Positions 36,227 through 44,920 of a stretch of 64,000 bases of DNA are shown here, piece by piece. This DNA comes from Chitinophaga pinensis (lineage in GTDB: Bacteria; Bacteroidota; Bacteroidia; Chitinophagales; Chitinophagaceae): positions 1 to 64,000 of the forward strand of contig CALQSB010000003.1 in NCBI GenBank assembly GCA_943333125.1, given 5' to 3'. A program made the position numbers and the translations under genes. The notes beneath the pieces are model-generated. The model was given only the letters and a program-made list of their open reading frames with translations, was not told the DNA's origin and did no database searches. The first letter of the stretch is position 1, and each line of letters opens with the position of its first letter.

Positions 36227-37786
36227 ATGGAATTAACAAATCTTAATAAGGATAGAAAAATAAGAAGGAAACCTGCAGTTGATATGAACACGATGGTTTT
36301 TGGAAAAATACCTCCTCAGGCAAAAGAACTGGAAGAAGCTATTCTTGGTGCGATTATGCTTGAAAAAAGCGCATTTGATGTGGCCATAGAAATTTTAAAA
36401 CCTGAATGTTTTTACCAGGAATCCCATCAGCGTATTTTCAGGGCTATGCAAGCACTTTCTAACCAGAGTAAAGCAATTGACTTACTAACGGTAGTGGAGG
36501 AGCTAAGAACTAGAGAAGATCTTGAATTTGTTGGCGGCCCTTATTATGTAACCAAATTAACCAATGCCGTTGTTTCTTCAGCAAATATTGAATACCATGC
36601 CCGTATTGTAGTTCAGAAATTTATTCAACGCGAATTGATCCGCATCAGCAGTGAAATAATCGGAGAGGCTTATGAGGACAGCACGGATGTTTTTGATATG
36701 CTTGATTCTGCAGAAGGAAAACTTTTTGAAATAACGAATAATCATTTAAGAAGGAACTTCGATAGTATTGATACCGTCATCATGAGTACTATAAAAAAGA
36801 TTGATGACATGAGAAGCCGTCAGGACGACATTACGGGTGTGCCTACAGGTTTTCCTTCTCTTGACAGAATAACCTATGGTTGGCAAAGCACAGATTTGAT
36901 TATACTCGCGGCCAGACCTTCTGTTGGTAAAACAGCATTTGCACTTAACCTTGCCCGTAGTGCGGCCCTTCATCCTACCAAACCTACTGCAGTTGGATTC
37001 TTTAGTCTGGAGATGAGTAGCTCGCAATTGGTAACACGTATTCTCAGTGCAGAAAGTGAGATATGGCTCGAGAAAATTTCAAGGGGAAAACTTGAAGACC
37101 ATGAAATGAAACAACTTTATAAAAAAGGAATTGAACGTTTGAGTAAAGCACCTATTTATATCGATGATTCTGCGGCCCTTAACATTTTTGAATTGAGAGC
37201 CAAATGCCGTCGATTGAAAAATAAATATAATGTTGGTTTGATTATTATTGATTATCTCCAGTTGATGAGTGGCAGTGCCGACAGAAACAGTAACCGTGAA
37301 CAGGAAATCAGTAAAATTTCCAGAGATCTAAAAAGTTTGGCCAAAGAATTACAAGTTCCTATAATAGCATTATCTCAGTTAAGCAGGGAAGTAGAAAAAA
37401 GAAAAGAAGGAAATAAAATGCCTCAGTTAAGTGATTTAAGAGAATCTGGAGCCATTGAGCAGGATGCTGATATGGTGATGTTTCTTTACAGGCCCGAATA
37501 TTATGAAATTACTGCAAATGAATTTGGAGATAACAACAAGGGTGAAACGCACGTTAAAATAGCCAAGCATCGTAATGGTAGTTTGGAAACCATCAAACTC
37601 AGAGCCTTACTGCATATTCAAAAATTTGTTGAAGATGAAGAAGGCAGTAATGAGTTTGCTGCTCAAGGGCAGGGTCCTCAGGGCCAGGGTAATTGGCGCC
37701 CCATTTCCGAAGCCGGAAATAATGATGCCAGAATGTTCATTCAAAAAGGATCTAAAATGAATGATGAACAATATGATGATGAGTAA
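36227..37786 (+). CDS. dnaB: Replicative DNA helicase DnaB
   Basis: A 519-residue hexameric helicase. The N-terminal domain starts PPQAKELEEAILGAIML, followed by a linker helix and the RecA-like ATPase with Walker A ARPSVGKTAF, Walker B LIIIDYLQLMSG and the loop DLRESGAIEQDADMV. The tail is enriched in Gly/Gln (AAQGQGPQGQGNWRPI), common in Bacteroidota DnaB. No intein is present. It stands alone on the plus strand behind a spacer with DnaA-box-like sites and 42 bases ahead of rsmE. Identification is secure. Confidence 0.96.
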   Translation: MELTNLNKDRKIRRKPAVDMNTMVFGKIPPQAKELEEAILGAIMLEKSAFDVAIEILKPECFYQESHQRIFRAMQALSNQSKAIDLLTVVEELRTREDLEFVGGPYYVTKLTNAVVSSANIEYHARIVVQKFIQRELIRISSEIIGEAYEDSTDVFDMLDSAEGKLFEITNNHLRRNFDSIDTVIMSTIKKIDDMRSRQDDITGVPTGFPSLDRITYGWQSTDLIILAARPSVGKTAFALNLARSAALHPTKPTAVGFFSLEMSSSQLVTRILSAESEIWLEKISRGKLEDHEMKQLYKKGIERLSKAPIYIDDSAALNIFELRAKCRRLKNKYNVGLIIIDYLQLMSGSADRNSNREQEISKISRDLKSLAKELQVPIIALSQLSREVEKRKEGNKMPQLSDLRESGAIEQDADMVMFLYRPEYYEITANEFGDNNKGETHVKIAKHRNGSLETIKLRALLHIQKFVEDEEGSNEFAAQGQGPQGQGNWRPISEAGNNDARMFIQKGSKMNDEQYDDE

Positions 37787-37828
37787 AGCCCATTCTAATT
37801 AAAATATTTTCCTTCAATGAATTGATTT

Positions 37829-38530
37829 ATGTCGTTACCGCTGTTTTATTTTGAAACTATAAATGAGTCTGATTCAACTTTTATGTTGAATGAAGATGCT
37901 TCAAAACATATCATTCAGGTGCTTCGTATGAAAAAAGGGGAGCAGCTACAGCTCACCGATGGAAAAGGAATTTTATTGACTGCTGAAATCATTGATGAAC
38001 ATAAAAAAAACTGTACGGTAAATAAAATCAATCTCGAAAAAATATCCTCTCCTGAAAATAATATAACCATTGCCATTTCTCTGATTAAAAATACCAGCAG
38101 ATTTGAATGGTTTCTTGAAAAAGCAACAGAAATTGGGATTACTGAAATAATACCGCTTAAGTGCAACCGAACAGAAAAACAACATTTTCGTTACGACAGA
38201 ATGAAAGGTATTTTAATCAGTGCAATGCTCCAATCTCATCAGGCTTGGTTGCCTGCTTTACATGAGCCAAGTTCTTTTGATAAAGTTGTTTCAGATGATA
38301 ATAATCAATCAAAATTTATTGCACACTGCATAGACAATGGCCATAAAATTGAATTGAACTCTTGCAAAAAATCATCATCATCAATTATCCTGATTGGCCC
38401 AGAAGGCGATTTTGACGCAACTGAAATTGAGCTGGCCCTGAAAAATAATTTTATTCCTGTTTCTTTGGGAGACAATAGACTACGCACCGAAACTGCCGGC
38501 ATTGTGGCGGTTACGATTCTGAATAACTAA
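37829..38530 (+). CDS. rsmE: 16S rRNA (uracil1498-N3)-methyltransferase
   Basis: A 233-residue SPOUT methyltransferase. The N-terminal PUA-like part has HIIQVLRMKKGEQL, and the C-terminal knot shows ILIGPEGDFDATEIELA and SLGDNRLRTETAGIVA, the SAM-binding trefoil motifs typical of RsmE. It methylates U1498 of 16S rRNA in the assembled small subunit. It follows dnaB by 42 bases and its last 4 bases overlap the stop of the convergent terC-like gene. Length is normal. Confidence 0.93.
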   Translation: MSLPLFYFETINESDSTFMLNEDASKHIIQVLRMKKGEQLQLTDGKGILLTAEIIDEHKKNCTVNKINLEKISSPENNITIAISLIKNTSRFEWFLEKATEIGITEIIPLKCNRTEKQHFRYDRMKGILISAMLQSHQAWLPALHEPSSFDKVVSDDNNQSKFIAHCIDNGHKIELNSCKKSSSSIILIGPEGDFDATEIELALKNNFIPVSLGDNRLRTETAGIVAVTILNN

Positions 38531-39318
38531 TCAATATTAATATTTTCTTTCTCATTTATTTGGGGCTCATGCATTTCAACAACATTGGGGTTCTTTTTTC
38601 TCATTATTATATTCAACACTTCCACCAAAAAAGAGAAGGCCATTCCGAAATAGATATAATACTTTAAATGTAAAGCTTCGGCTTTCTCGGAATCCCATCC
38701 TTCAATCACAAGACTCAATCCAATCAAAACCAAAAAAGATAAGGCCAGCATTTTTAATGTAGGATGCTTGTGAATAAAGGAGGATATTTTAGGGCTGAAC
38801 AAAAACATGATAATCATGGCAATCACAACAGCGGCAATCATGATTTCCAGATGATCTGCTGTACCACCAGCAGTGATGATGCTGTCGAATGAAAATACTG
38901 CATCAATAAGCATAATTTGAGATACTGCCATTGAAAAGGAGAGCGCCGGTTTTTTTGTGCCATTTGCATTGGGGTCTTCACCTTCCAGCTTGGCATGTAT
39001 TTCCATCACAGACTTATAAATCAAAAACAATCCTCCTGCAAGCATAACCAAACTAGCTAAATCAAAGCCTTTATTCATCATCGTGAAAATTGCATTTCCT
39101 TTTTGTGATAAAAGCCAGCTTAAGCCCATTAAAAGTATAGAGCGGGAGATCATTCCGGTGACCATCCATAATCTCCGAGCTTTTATTTCTTCTTTTGTAG
39201 TTTGTAATCTGTTGATGATGATGCTAACGAAAATCACATTATCAATTCCTAATACTATTTCGAGTACTACAAGAACAAAAAAACTGATAATACTTTCTGA
39301 GGTCAATAAATGTTCCAT
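38527..39318 (-). CDS. TerC-family integral membrane protein
   Basis: A 263-residue membrane protein with seven to eight helices. LEIVLGIDNVIFVSIIINRL near the N-terminus and MLIDAVFSFDSIITAGG in the middle carry the paired acidic residues (GIDN and FSFDS) typical of TerC/YkoY proteins, linked to metal export, for example manganese loading of secreted enzymes, or tellurite resistance. The tail is polar. It is 8 bases after pyrD on the same strand, so it may share its transcript, and it overlaps rsmE by 4 bases at the 3' end. No manganese riboswitch was recognised upstream. The metal is inferred from the family. Confidence 0.88.
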   Translation of the reverse strand: MEHLLTSESIISFFVLVVLEIVLGIDNVIFVSIIINRLQTTKEEIKARRLWMVTGMISRSILLMGLSWLLSQKGNAIFTMMNKGFDLASLVMLAGGLFLIYKSVMEIHAKLEGEDPNANGTKKPALSFSMAVSQIMLIDAVFSFDSIITAGGTADHLEIMIAAVVIAMIIMFLFSPKISSFIHKHPTLKMLALSFLVLIGLSLVIEGWDSEKAEALHLKYYIYFGMAFSFLVEVLNIIMRKKNPNVVEMHEPQINEKENINID

Positions 39319-39326
39319 TTTTATAT

Positions 39327-40349
39327 TTAATTTTTTAACGCGCTGATAATGTTTTTTACAATAATGGGTCCTTCATAAATAAAGCCCGTCCAAACCTGAA
39401 CCAACGAAGCACCTGAATTTATTTTGTCATTTGCATGCTGGGCTGTAAAGATACCACCACTGCCTATCATAAATAATTTTCCTTCTGTTTGTTTATGAAT
39501 ATATTTTAGCATAGCGGTGCTTTTGTCGATTATTGGTAACCCACTCAAACCGCCCATGCCAATTTTTTCAATTTCAATTTTAGAAGATTTTAAATTATTT
39601 CTGTCAATGGTCGTGTTAGATACAATTAATCCATCCAATTGTATTTCTCTCCATAAATCAATGATATCATTTAACTGATCAATAGAAAGATCGGGAGCTA
39701 TTTTTAATAAGATGGATTTTTTCTTTGGATTTATTTTTTGAAGCGCTTTAAAAATCTGTTTCAAACTGTCTTTTTCCTGTAAGGCACGAAGGCCAGGAGT
39801 ATTAGGGCTGCTTACATTCACAACAAAATAATCTACATAATCATAAAGTACTTTAAAACAACTTTCATAATCTTTCCAGGCGTCTTCATTTGGTGTAGAT
39901 TTATTTTTGCCAATATTGCCACCTATGATAAGTTTGCTTTTTGGATTATTTTTTCTCCAGCTTGATAATCTTTTGCTGATGATATCAGCTCCTTCATTAT
40001 TAAAACCCATTCTGTTGATGAGGGCTTTGTCTTGAGGCAATCTGAAAAGTCTTGGTTTCTGATTGCCTTCCTGATATTTTGGAGTAACGGTTCCAATTTC
40101 TACAAACCCAAAACCTAAAGTTTCCAACTCGGTAAGATATTTTGCGTTTTTATCAAAGCCTGCACCAAGTCCAACCATATTTGTGAATTCAATTCCCATT
40201 GCTTTCACAGGATGTTCTGCTTTATAAATATTGTGTATTATCCATTTGATAAAACTGATTTTACAAAAAGCCTTCAAGACATTCATTGAAAAGTAATGAA
40301 CCTTTTCAGCATCGAAGAGAAATAATATGTTCCGGAGTAGGTTGTACAT
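39327..40349 (-). CDS. pyrD: Dihydroorotate dehydrogenase (quinone), class 2
   Basis: A 340-residue FMN enzyme of pyrimidine synthesis. The N-terminal extension (about 1-45, LLRNILFLFDAEKVHYFSM) is the membrane-associating helix pair of class 2 enzymes that use quinone. GLGAGFDKNAKYL, VEIGTVTPKYQEGN, NVSSPNTPGLRALQ (with the catalytic Ser) and IGSGGIFTAQHANDKI are conserved blocks. A -7 box directly upstream suggests an almost leaderless message. terC follows after 8 bases. The dihydroorotase of the preceding pathway step is encoded about 10 kb away at 50309. Confidence 0.95.
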   Translation of the reverse strand: MYNLLRNILFLFDAEKVHYFSMNVLKAFCKISFIKWIIHNIYKAEHPVKAMGIEFTNMVGLGAGFDKNAKYLTELETLGFGFVEIGTVTPKYQEGNQKPRLFRLPQDKALINRMGFNNEGADIISKRLSSWRKNNPKSKLIIGGNIGKNKSTPNEDAWKDYESCFKVLYDYVDYFVVNVSSPNTPGLRALQEKDSLKQIFKALQKINPKKKSILLKIAPDLSIDQLNDIIDLWREIQLDGLIVSNTTIDRNNLKSSKIEIEKIGMGGLSGLPIIDKSTAMLKYIHKQTEGKLFMIGSGGIFTAQHANDKINSGASLVQVWTGFIYEGPIIVKNIISALKN

Positions 40350-40356
40350 AATTTGG

Positions 40357-40364
40357 CAAAATTA
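40357..40364 (-). promoter_or_regulatory. -7 box of pyrD
   Basis: Minus strand TAATTTTG, exact TAnnTTTG, ends 7 bases before the A of the pyrD ATG, predicting a 5' leader of only about 4 bases. Confidence 0.5.
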
Positions 40365-40379
40365 AATGAGTTGGAGGAA

Positions 40380-40545
40380 AAAAGTCCCCTTAATCCCCCA
40401 AAGTGGGAAATTGATTGTGACAAAGGTCTCTGACCGAGTTGAGAGAACCATTAAAGCACTAAACCTTTAAACCCTGCCTACCCGCAGGCAGGCAGCGAAG
40501 CGATTTAAACCTCATACAACAATCATTCGTTAATTCGTGGCTATC
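40380..40545. repeat. Intergenic repeat mosaic (pyrD-thiolase spacer)
   Basis: The spacer contains a CCCCTTAATCCCCCAAAGTG element (40387-40406 region), the hairpin CCTGCC/GGCAGG (40473-40492, loop TACCCGCA) and TTAATTCGTGGCTA (about 40530-40543). Related pieces recur in the spacers at 44.3 kb and 48.6-49.0 kb, so these are small dispersed repeats rather than gene remnants. Confidence 0.55.
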
Positions 40546-40559
40546 CTCCCAAAACACAT

Positions 40560-40567
40560 TACATTTG
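40560..40567 (+). promoter_or_regulatory. -7 box of the thiolase gene
   Basis: TACATTTG is an exact TAnnTTTG match, 16 bases before the ATG at 40584. Confidence 0.5.
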
Positions 40568-40583
40568 ATTCCTAAAATTTCAA

Positions 40584-41762
40584 ATGCAGGAAGCATACAT
40601 CATAGCAGGATTTCGCACAGCAGTAACTAAAAGTAAAAAAGGCGGTTTTAGATTTACACGACCCGATGATTTGGCCATTGAATTAATCAAAGGGTTGATG
40701 TCATCTGTTCCAGCTTTGGATCCAAAATTAATTGACGATGTTATTGTAGGTAATGCCGTTCCAGAGGCAGAGCAAGGTTTACAGTTTGGTCGAATCATTG
40801 CGGCAAGGGCCATAGGCATCGATATAGCAGGCATTACTATTAACCGTTATTGTGCCAGTGGTTTGGAAAGTATTGCCATGGCTACAGCAAAAATCCGGTC
40901 TGGAATGGCTGATTGTATTATCGCCGGTGGTACCGAAAGTATGAGCCTGGTGCCTACGGCAGGATGGAAAACCGTTCCTGCTTATTCTATTGCATCAGAA
41001 GAGCCAGACTATTATTTAAACATGGGTTTAACCGCAGAAGCTGTTGCCAAAGAATTTAAAGTAAGCAGAGAAGATCAGGATGAATTCAGTTATCAAAGCC
41101 ATATCAAAGCAGCCAGTGCCATTAAAGAAGGGTATTTCAAATCTGGAATATTACCAATAAGCATAAATGAAATTTATATCGACGAGAAATTAAAGAAACA
41201 GCAGCGTAGTTTTATTGTAGATACTGATGATGGAGTAAGAACGGACACCAGTATAGAAAGTTTATCAAAATTAAAACCGGCATTTGCGGCAGGAGGTTCT
41301 GTAACTGCAGGCAATTCATCACAAACCAGTGATGGCGCTTCTTTTGTGATAGTGATGAGTGAAAAATTAATTAATCAACTGGGATTAAAACCAATAGGAA
41401 GATTGGTTGGTGCTGCAGTTGCTGGTGTTCATCCCAGAATTATGGGTATCGGCCCCATAGCTGCTATACCAAAACTGTTAAAGCAAACCGGTATTTCATT
41501 ATCATCTATTGATTTGATAGAATTAAATGAAGCTTTTGCCTCTCAATCCCTAGCGGTAATCCGAGAACTTAATTTAAATACTTCTATTGTAAATATTAAC
41601 GGAGGCGCTATTGCATTAGGCCATCCTTTGGGCTGTACCGGCGCTAAACTTACTGTTCAAATTCTTAATGACATGAAAAGGCTAAATAAAAAATTTGGTT
41701 TGATATCAGCTTGTGTTGGCGGTGGCCAGGGAATTGCCGGAATAATTGAAAATATTAGTTAG
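40584..41762 (+). CDS. Thiolase (acetyl-CoA C-acyltransferase)
   Basis: A 392-residue thiolase. The acyl-accepting cysteine is C90 in [12 protein letters not shown]; the C-terminal blocks [29 protein letters not shown] (His) and [12 protein letters not shown] (second Cys) complete the active site. It either cleaves 3-ketoacyl-CoA in beta-oxidation (FadA) or condenses acetyl-CoA (AtoB); sequence motifs seen here cannot separate the two, but the Asn/Arg-rich start is nearer to FadA-type. It is monocistronic, with its own promoter box and no fad partner genes beside it. Active-site residues are intact. Confidence 0.9.
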   Translation: MQEAYIIAGFRTAVTKSKKGGFRFTRPDDLAIELIKGLMSSVPALDPKLIDDVIVGNAVPEAEQGLQFGRIIAARAIGIDIAGITINRYCASGLESIAMATAKIRSGMADCIIAGGTESMSLVPTAGWKTVPAYSIASEEPDYYLNMGLTAEAVAKEFKVSREDQDEFSYQSHIKAASAIKEGYFKSGILPISINEIYIDEKLKKQQRSFIVDTDDGVRTDTSIESLSKLKPAFAAGGSVTAGNSSQTSDGASFVIVMSEKLINQLGLKPIGRLVGAAVAGVHPRIMGIGPIAAIPKLLKQTGISLSSIDLIELNEAFASQSLAVIRELNLNTSIVNINGGAIALGHPLGCTGAKLTVQILNDMKRLNKKFGLISACVGGGQGIAGIIENIS

Positions 41763-41821
41763 CGCTATTTTATCTTTCTGCAAGAAATTGTTAAATCAGA
41801 AGTTATGAATTATCGAATTCA

Positions 41822-41829
41822 TATTTTTG
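41822..41829 (+). promoter_or_regulatory. -7 box of the TonB-receptor gene
   Basis: TATTTTTG followed by C matches TAnnTTTG and lies 49 bases before the ATG at 41879, leaving a leader of about 45 bases. Confidence 0.45.
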
Positions 41830-41878
41830 CAACCAAGTTACAATTATATGCGGCCTAACTAAAAAAACTTAGTAACTC

Positions 41879-44272
41879 ATGAAAAGATTTTTACTATTCT
41901 TCTATTTGATTTTCATTTCTTTTATAAGCAATCAATCATTAGCATTATCATTACCATTGAAAGGGATTTTTACTGGCTTTGTGAAAGACAGTAAAACCGG
42001 AGATCCTATCGAAGGAGTTTCAATTTATATTACGGATTTACGAACCGGTTCCAGCACTAATTCAAAAGGGGAGTATATTATCGATAATTTAAGAGATGGA
42101 AAACATTTAATTGAAATCTCTCATTTAGGTTATTCAACCATTGCAATCAATGTTGACATTCAGGGAGAAACCCACAAAGATTTTTATCTTATCGAATCTA
42201 TTGTAGAAAATAATGCAGTTATTGTTACCGGCGTCAGCAAAGCCACTCAATTAAAGAAAATTCCATTTCAGGTTTCAGTGATGCGTAAACAGGATTTATT
42301 ACAAAGCTCTTCAATGAATATCATTGAAAGTATTACGAAAAAAGCTGGAGTTTCATCTTTATCAACTGGTCCTGCGATTTCAAAACCATTGATAAGAGGT
42401 TTGGGTTACAACAGAGTATTAACGATTAATGATGGAGTTCGTCAGGAAGGACAGCAATGGGGCGATGAGCATGGGATAGAAATAGATGATGAAAGTGTAA
42501 GTAAAATTGAAATTCTGAAAGGTCCGGCATCACTGGTTTATGGGAGTGATGCGATGGCCGGTGTAATTAATATTATTTCAAATGTTCCAGCGCCAGCCAA
42601 TACCATTAAATTAAATCTGGGTTCCAATTATCAAACCAATAATCAGCTTCGGTCTTTTAATGGAAATATTTCAGGCAATAAAAATGGATTCAACTGGAAT
42701 GCATACGGAACTTATAAAGCTGCTGCAGATTATAAAAATAAATATGACGGTTATGTATTCAATTCTAAATTCAATGAACACAATTTAGGTGGTTATGCAG
42801 GCTTCAACAGAAGCTGGGGGTATAGTCATTTATTGTTCAGTAATTTTGATTTAACTGCAGGAATGGTTGAAGGAGATAGAGACAGTTTGGGAAATTTCGT
42901 AAAAACAGTTGCAGGTGGAAATCAGATCGATGCGACTTCTGCTGATTTTAAAAGTGTAAATCCATTAATTCCTTATCAGCATATCCGTCATTTTAAAGTA
43001 GCCACAGACAATAATATCAAATTGGGGAATAATAATTTGTCGCTCAATATAGCCTGGCAGCAAAACAGAAGAGAAGAATTTGGCAATCCTGAAAATATCA
43101 AAGAACGGTCCTTGTTTTTTGATATGAAAACAACAACCTATGCAGCGCAATATCATTTCAAAGAAAAAAATAAATGGAAAAACTCAGTGGGCATTAATGG
43201 CATGGATCAGATCAATAAAAATTTGGGTGTTGAACAATTGATACCCGATTATCATTTGTTTGATTACGGGTTGTTTGTTTTTTCTCAGAAAGAATTTAAA
43301 AAGATTGATTTCAGCGGAGGCCTTAGATTTGATTCAAGAAGCCTTGATACAAAAAGTTTACAGCAGGGTAATATTCAAAAAGGAGCGCCCCTTAAAAAAC
43401 AGTATGCTAATTTTTCGGGAAGTGCTGGCTTTGCATATGAAGCCAATCAGAATCTTAATATAAAATTTAATGTAGCCAGGGCATTTAGGGCGCCAAGTGT
43501 ACCCGAGCTTGCTTCTAATGGTGCGCATGAAGGAACGGTTAGATATGAGTACGGAAATAGAAATCTGACCAGCGAAATCAGTACTCAGATTGATGCCGCA
43601 ATAGAAGTAAGCAGTAAACATTTTTCGTTTAACGTTGCCGGTTACTTAAATCATTTCAGCAATTTTATTTATTATCAAAAACTGCAAAATACTTTAGGTA
43701 CAGATTCGCTTGTTGAAGTAGATGGAAATTATTTAACAGCATTTCAGTTCAATCAGCATAAAGCTAATCTAGCAGGTGTAGAAATTACTTTAGATATCCA
43801 TCCACATCCATTGGATTGGCTGCATATCGAAAATAGTTTTTCTTTTGTAAGAGGAACTTTTGAGTCAGCTATAGAGGGCTCGAAAAACCTTCCTTTTATT
43901 CCTGCTCCAAAATTGCTAACCGAATTCAGAGCAGATTTTAAAAAACTGAATAATACCATTAGGAACTTTTATGCGAAGTATGAGATTGAAAATACATTCG
44001 CTCAAAACAATGCTTTTACAGCATATAATACAGAAACAATATCTCAGGGATATACTTTAATGAATGCTGGTGTTGGTGCAGAAATTTTCAACAAAAAAAA
44101 TAAACAATCTTTTGGAATTTATCTTTCGGCACTGAATATTGGAGATGTGGCTTATCAGAGTCACCTCAGCAGATTAAAATACGCAGCAACAAATTTATCT
44201 ACAGGAAGAACAGGCGTTTTTAATGTGGGCAGAAACTTCGGAATCAAGATAAATGTGCCATTGATTTTTTAG
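41879..44272 (+). CDS. TonB-dependent outer-membrane receptor with CarboxypepD domain
   Basis: A 797-residue receptor. A signal peptide (about 1-22) is followed by a CarboxypepD_reg-like sandwich (about 28-110, FTGFVKDSKTGDPIEGVSI), a plug domain (about 120-235, with LIRGLGYNRVLTINDGVRQE and ILKGPASLVYGSDAMAGVIN) and a 22-strand barrel ending in a terminal aromatic strand (GIKINVPLIF). The plug stretch RQEGQQWGDEHGIEID resembles receptors for metals or small chelates rather than SusC glycan transporters, and no SusD gene is adjacent. It has its own promoter and no operon partner. Ligand is inferred weakly. Confidence 0.88.
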   Translation: MKRFLLFFYLIFISFISNQSLALSLPLKGIFTGFVKDSKTGDPIEGVSIYITDLRTGSSTNSKGEYIIDNLRDGKHLIEISHLGYSTIAINVDIQGETHKDFYLIESIVENNAVIVTGVSKATQLKKIPFQVSVMRKQDLLQSSSMNIIESITKKAGVSSLSTGPAISKPLIRGLGYNRVLTINDGVRQEGQQWGDEHGIEIDDESVSKIEILKGPASLVYGSDAMAGVINIISNVPAPANTIKLNLGSNYQTNNQLRSFNGNISGNKNGFNWNAYGTYKAAADYKNKYDGYVFNSKFNEHNLGGYAGFNRSWGYSHLLFSNFDLTAGMVEGDRDSLGNFVKTVAGGNQIDATSADFKSVNPLIPYQHIRHFKVATDNNIKLGNNNLSLNIAWQQNRREEFGNPENIKERSLFFDMKTTTYAAQYHFKEKNKWKNSVGINGMDQINKNLGVEQLIPDYHLFDYGLFVFSQKEFKKIDFSGGLRFDSRSLDTKSLQQGNIQKGAPLKKQYANFSGSAGFAYEANQNLNIKFNVARAFRAPSVPELASNGAHEGTVRYEYGNRNLTSEISTQIDAAIEVSSKHFSFNVAGYLNHFSNFIYYQKLQNTLGTDSLVEVDGNYLTAFQFNQHKANLAGVEITLDIHPHPLDWLHIENSFSFVRGTFESAIEGSKNLPFIPAPKLLTEFRADFKKLNNTIRNFYAKYEIENTFAQNNAFTAYNTETISQGYTLMNAGVGAEIFNKKNKQSFGIYLSALNIGDVAYQSHLSRLKYAATNLSTGRTGVFNVGRNFGIKINVPLIF

Positions 44273-44303
44273 AAGGAGTGATAATGAATTTGCAAAGTTT
44301 TTT

Positions 44304-44421
44304 TAACACGAAGGCACAAATTAGTTTAAAATGTTCAATGGGTTCGATAGGTTTGAGATGTTTAATTGGTTCAAATTGTCAACAAACAAGAAACGCCAAA
44401 CAACTTCCCCCTTTGGAGGCT
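44304..44421. repeat. Repeat mosaic with a 9-bp degenerate tandem array
   Basis: Behind the receptor gene, AACACGAAGGCACAAATTA (about 44305-44322) is a CTTCGTG-family element in reverse. It is followed by six 9-bp units of GGTTCAATN type (44332-44385: TGTTCAATG, GGTTCGATA, GGTTTGAGA, TGTTTAATT, GGTTCAAAT, TGTCAACAA) and CTTCCCCCTTTGGAGGC (about 44404-44420). A 73-codon reading frame across this stretch is not credible as a gene. Confidence 0.6.
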
Positions 44422-44428
44422 ACCATTT

Positions 44429-44854
44429 CTATTCAAACTTCTTTGGTTTGTGCTTTTCAAAAGCTTCATCATAGCTTACAAAAAAACGCATATAAATAAC
44501 CCTGCTTAATCGCATCATCCAGGGTTGAGAAAGAATAAGTACAACAGTGTTTGTTATTAACCAGTAAAAAATTCGGTTGTCTTCTGTAGAGACACCTATT
44601 AATACCCACCAGGCCACAAAAGTAGTAACTGATATAGCTACCGCCAGAGCATAACTGACATATCCGGTACCATACCAAAACCCGGGTTCCATATCATATT
44701 TCTGATCACAGACAGGACAATTGTCATACATATCAAATATATGCTTCAAAGAAAATTTTCTGTAAGGGTTACTATCTTTAAACATTTTTCCACTTCTGCA
44801 TCTGGGACAAGACATCTTGAAAATACTGAGATAATAATTGGGTTTGTCTGACAT
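44429..44854 (-). CDS. DUF983 family membrane protein
   Basis: A 141-residue protein with an N-terminal zinc-ribbon pattern, CPRC (about residues 15-18) and CPVC (about 45-48), followed by GFWYGTGYVSYALAVAIS and a second membrane helix, the layout of DUF983. Its function is not established; in other bacteria DUF983 genes sit near cytochrome oxidase or division genes, which is not the case here. It is on the minus strand, ends in repeat-derived DNA, and has a -7 box only 4 bases before its ATG. Family assignment is good, function unknown. Confidence 0.8.
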   Translation of the reverse strand: MSDKPNYYLSIFKMSCPRCRSGKMFKDSNPYRKFSLKHIFDMYDNCPVCDQKYDMEPGFWYGTGYVSYALAVAISVTTFVAWWVLIGVSTEDNRIFYWLITNTVVLILSQPWMMRLSRVIYMRFFVSYDEAFEKHKPKKFE

Positions 44855-44858
44855 TATT

Positions 44859-44866
44859 CAAATTTA
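44859..44866 (-). promoter_or_regulatory. -7 box of the DUF983 gene
   Basis: Minus strand TAAATTTG is an exact -7 match, 4 bases before the ATG at 44854, which predicts a leaderless transcript. The site is in the 66-base gap behind the ABC transporter gene. Confidence 0.45.
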
Positions 44867-44920
44867 TACGTTAATTGAATTTTCATTTGTAATTTTATGC
44901 CAACTAGATTTGCGCTTTGG

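Noticed and set aside
39319-39326. Manganese (yybP-ykoY) riboswitch upstream of the TerC-family gene
   Set aside because: Only 8 bases separate it from pyrD on the same strand; no room for a riboswitch.
40473-40492. Short palindrome considered as a CRISPR repeat
   Set aside because: Single copy, no regularly spaced repeats or cas genes; better seen as a dispersed hairpin repeat.
44278-44499. 73-codon plus-strand frame after the TonB receptor
   Set aside because: Made of small intergenic repeats and antisense to the end of the DUF983 gene.
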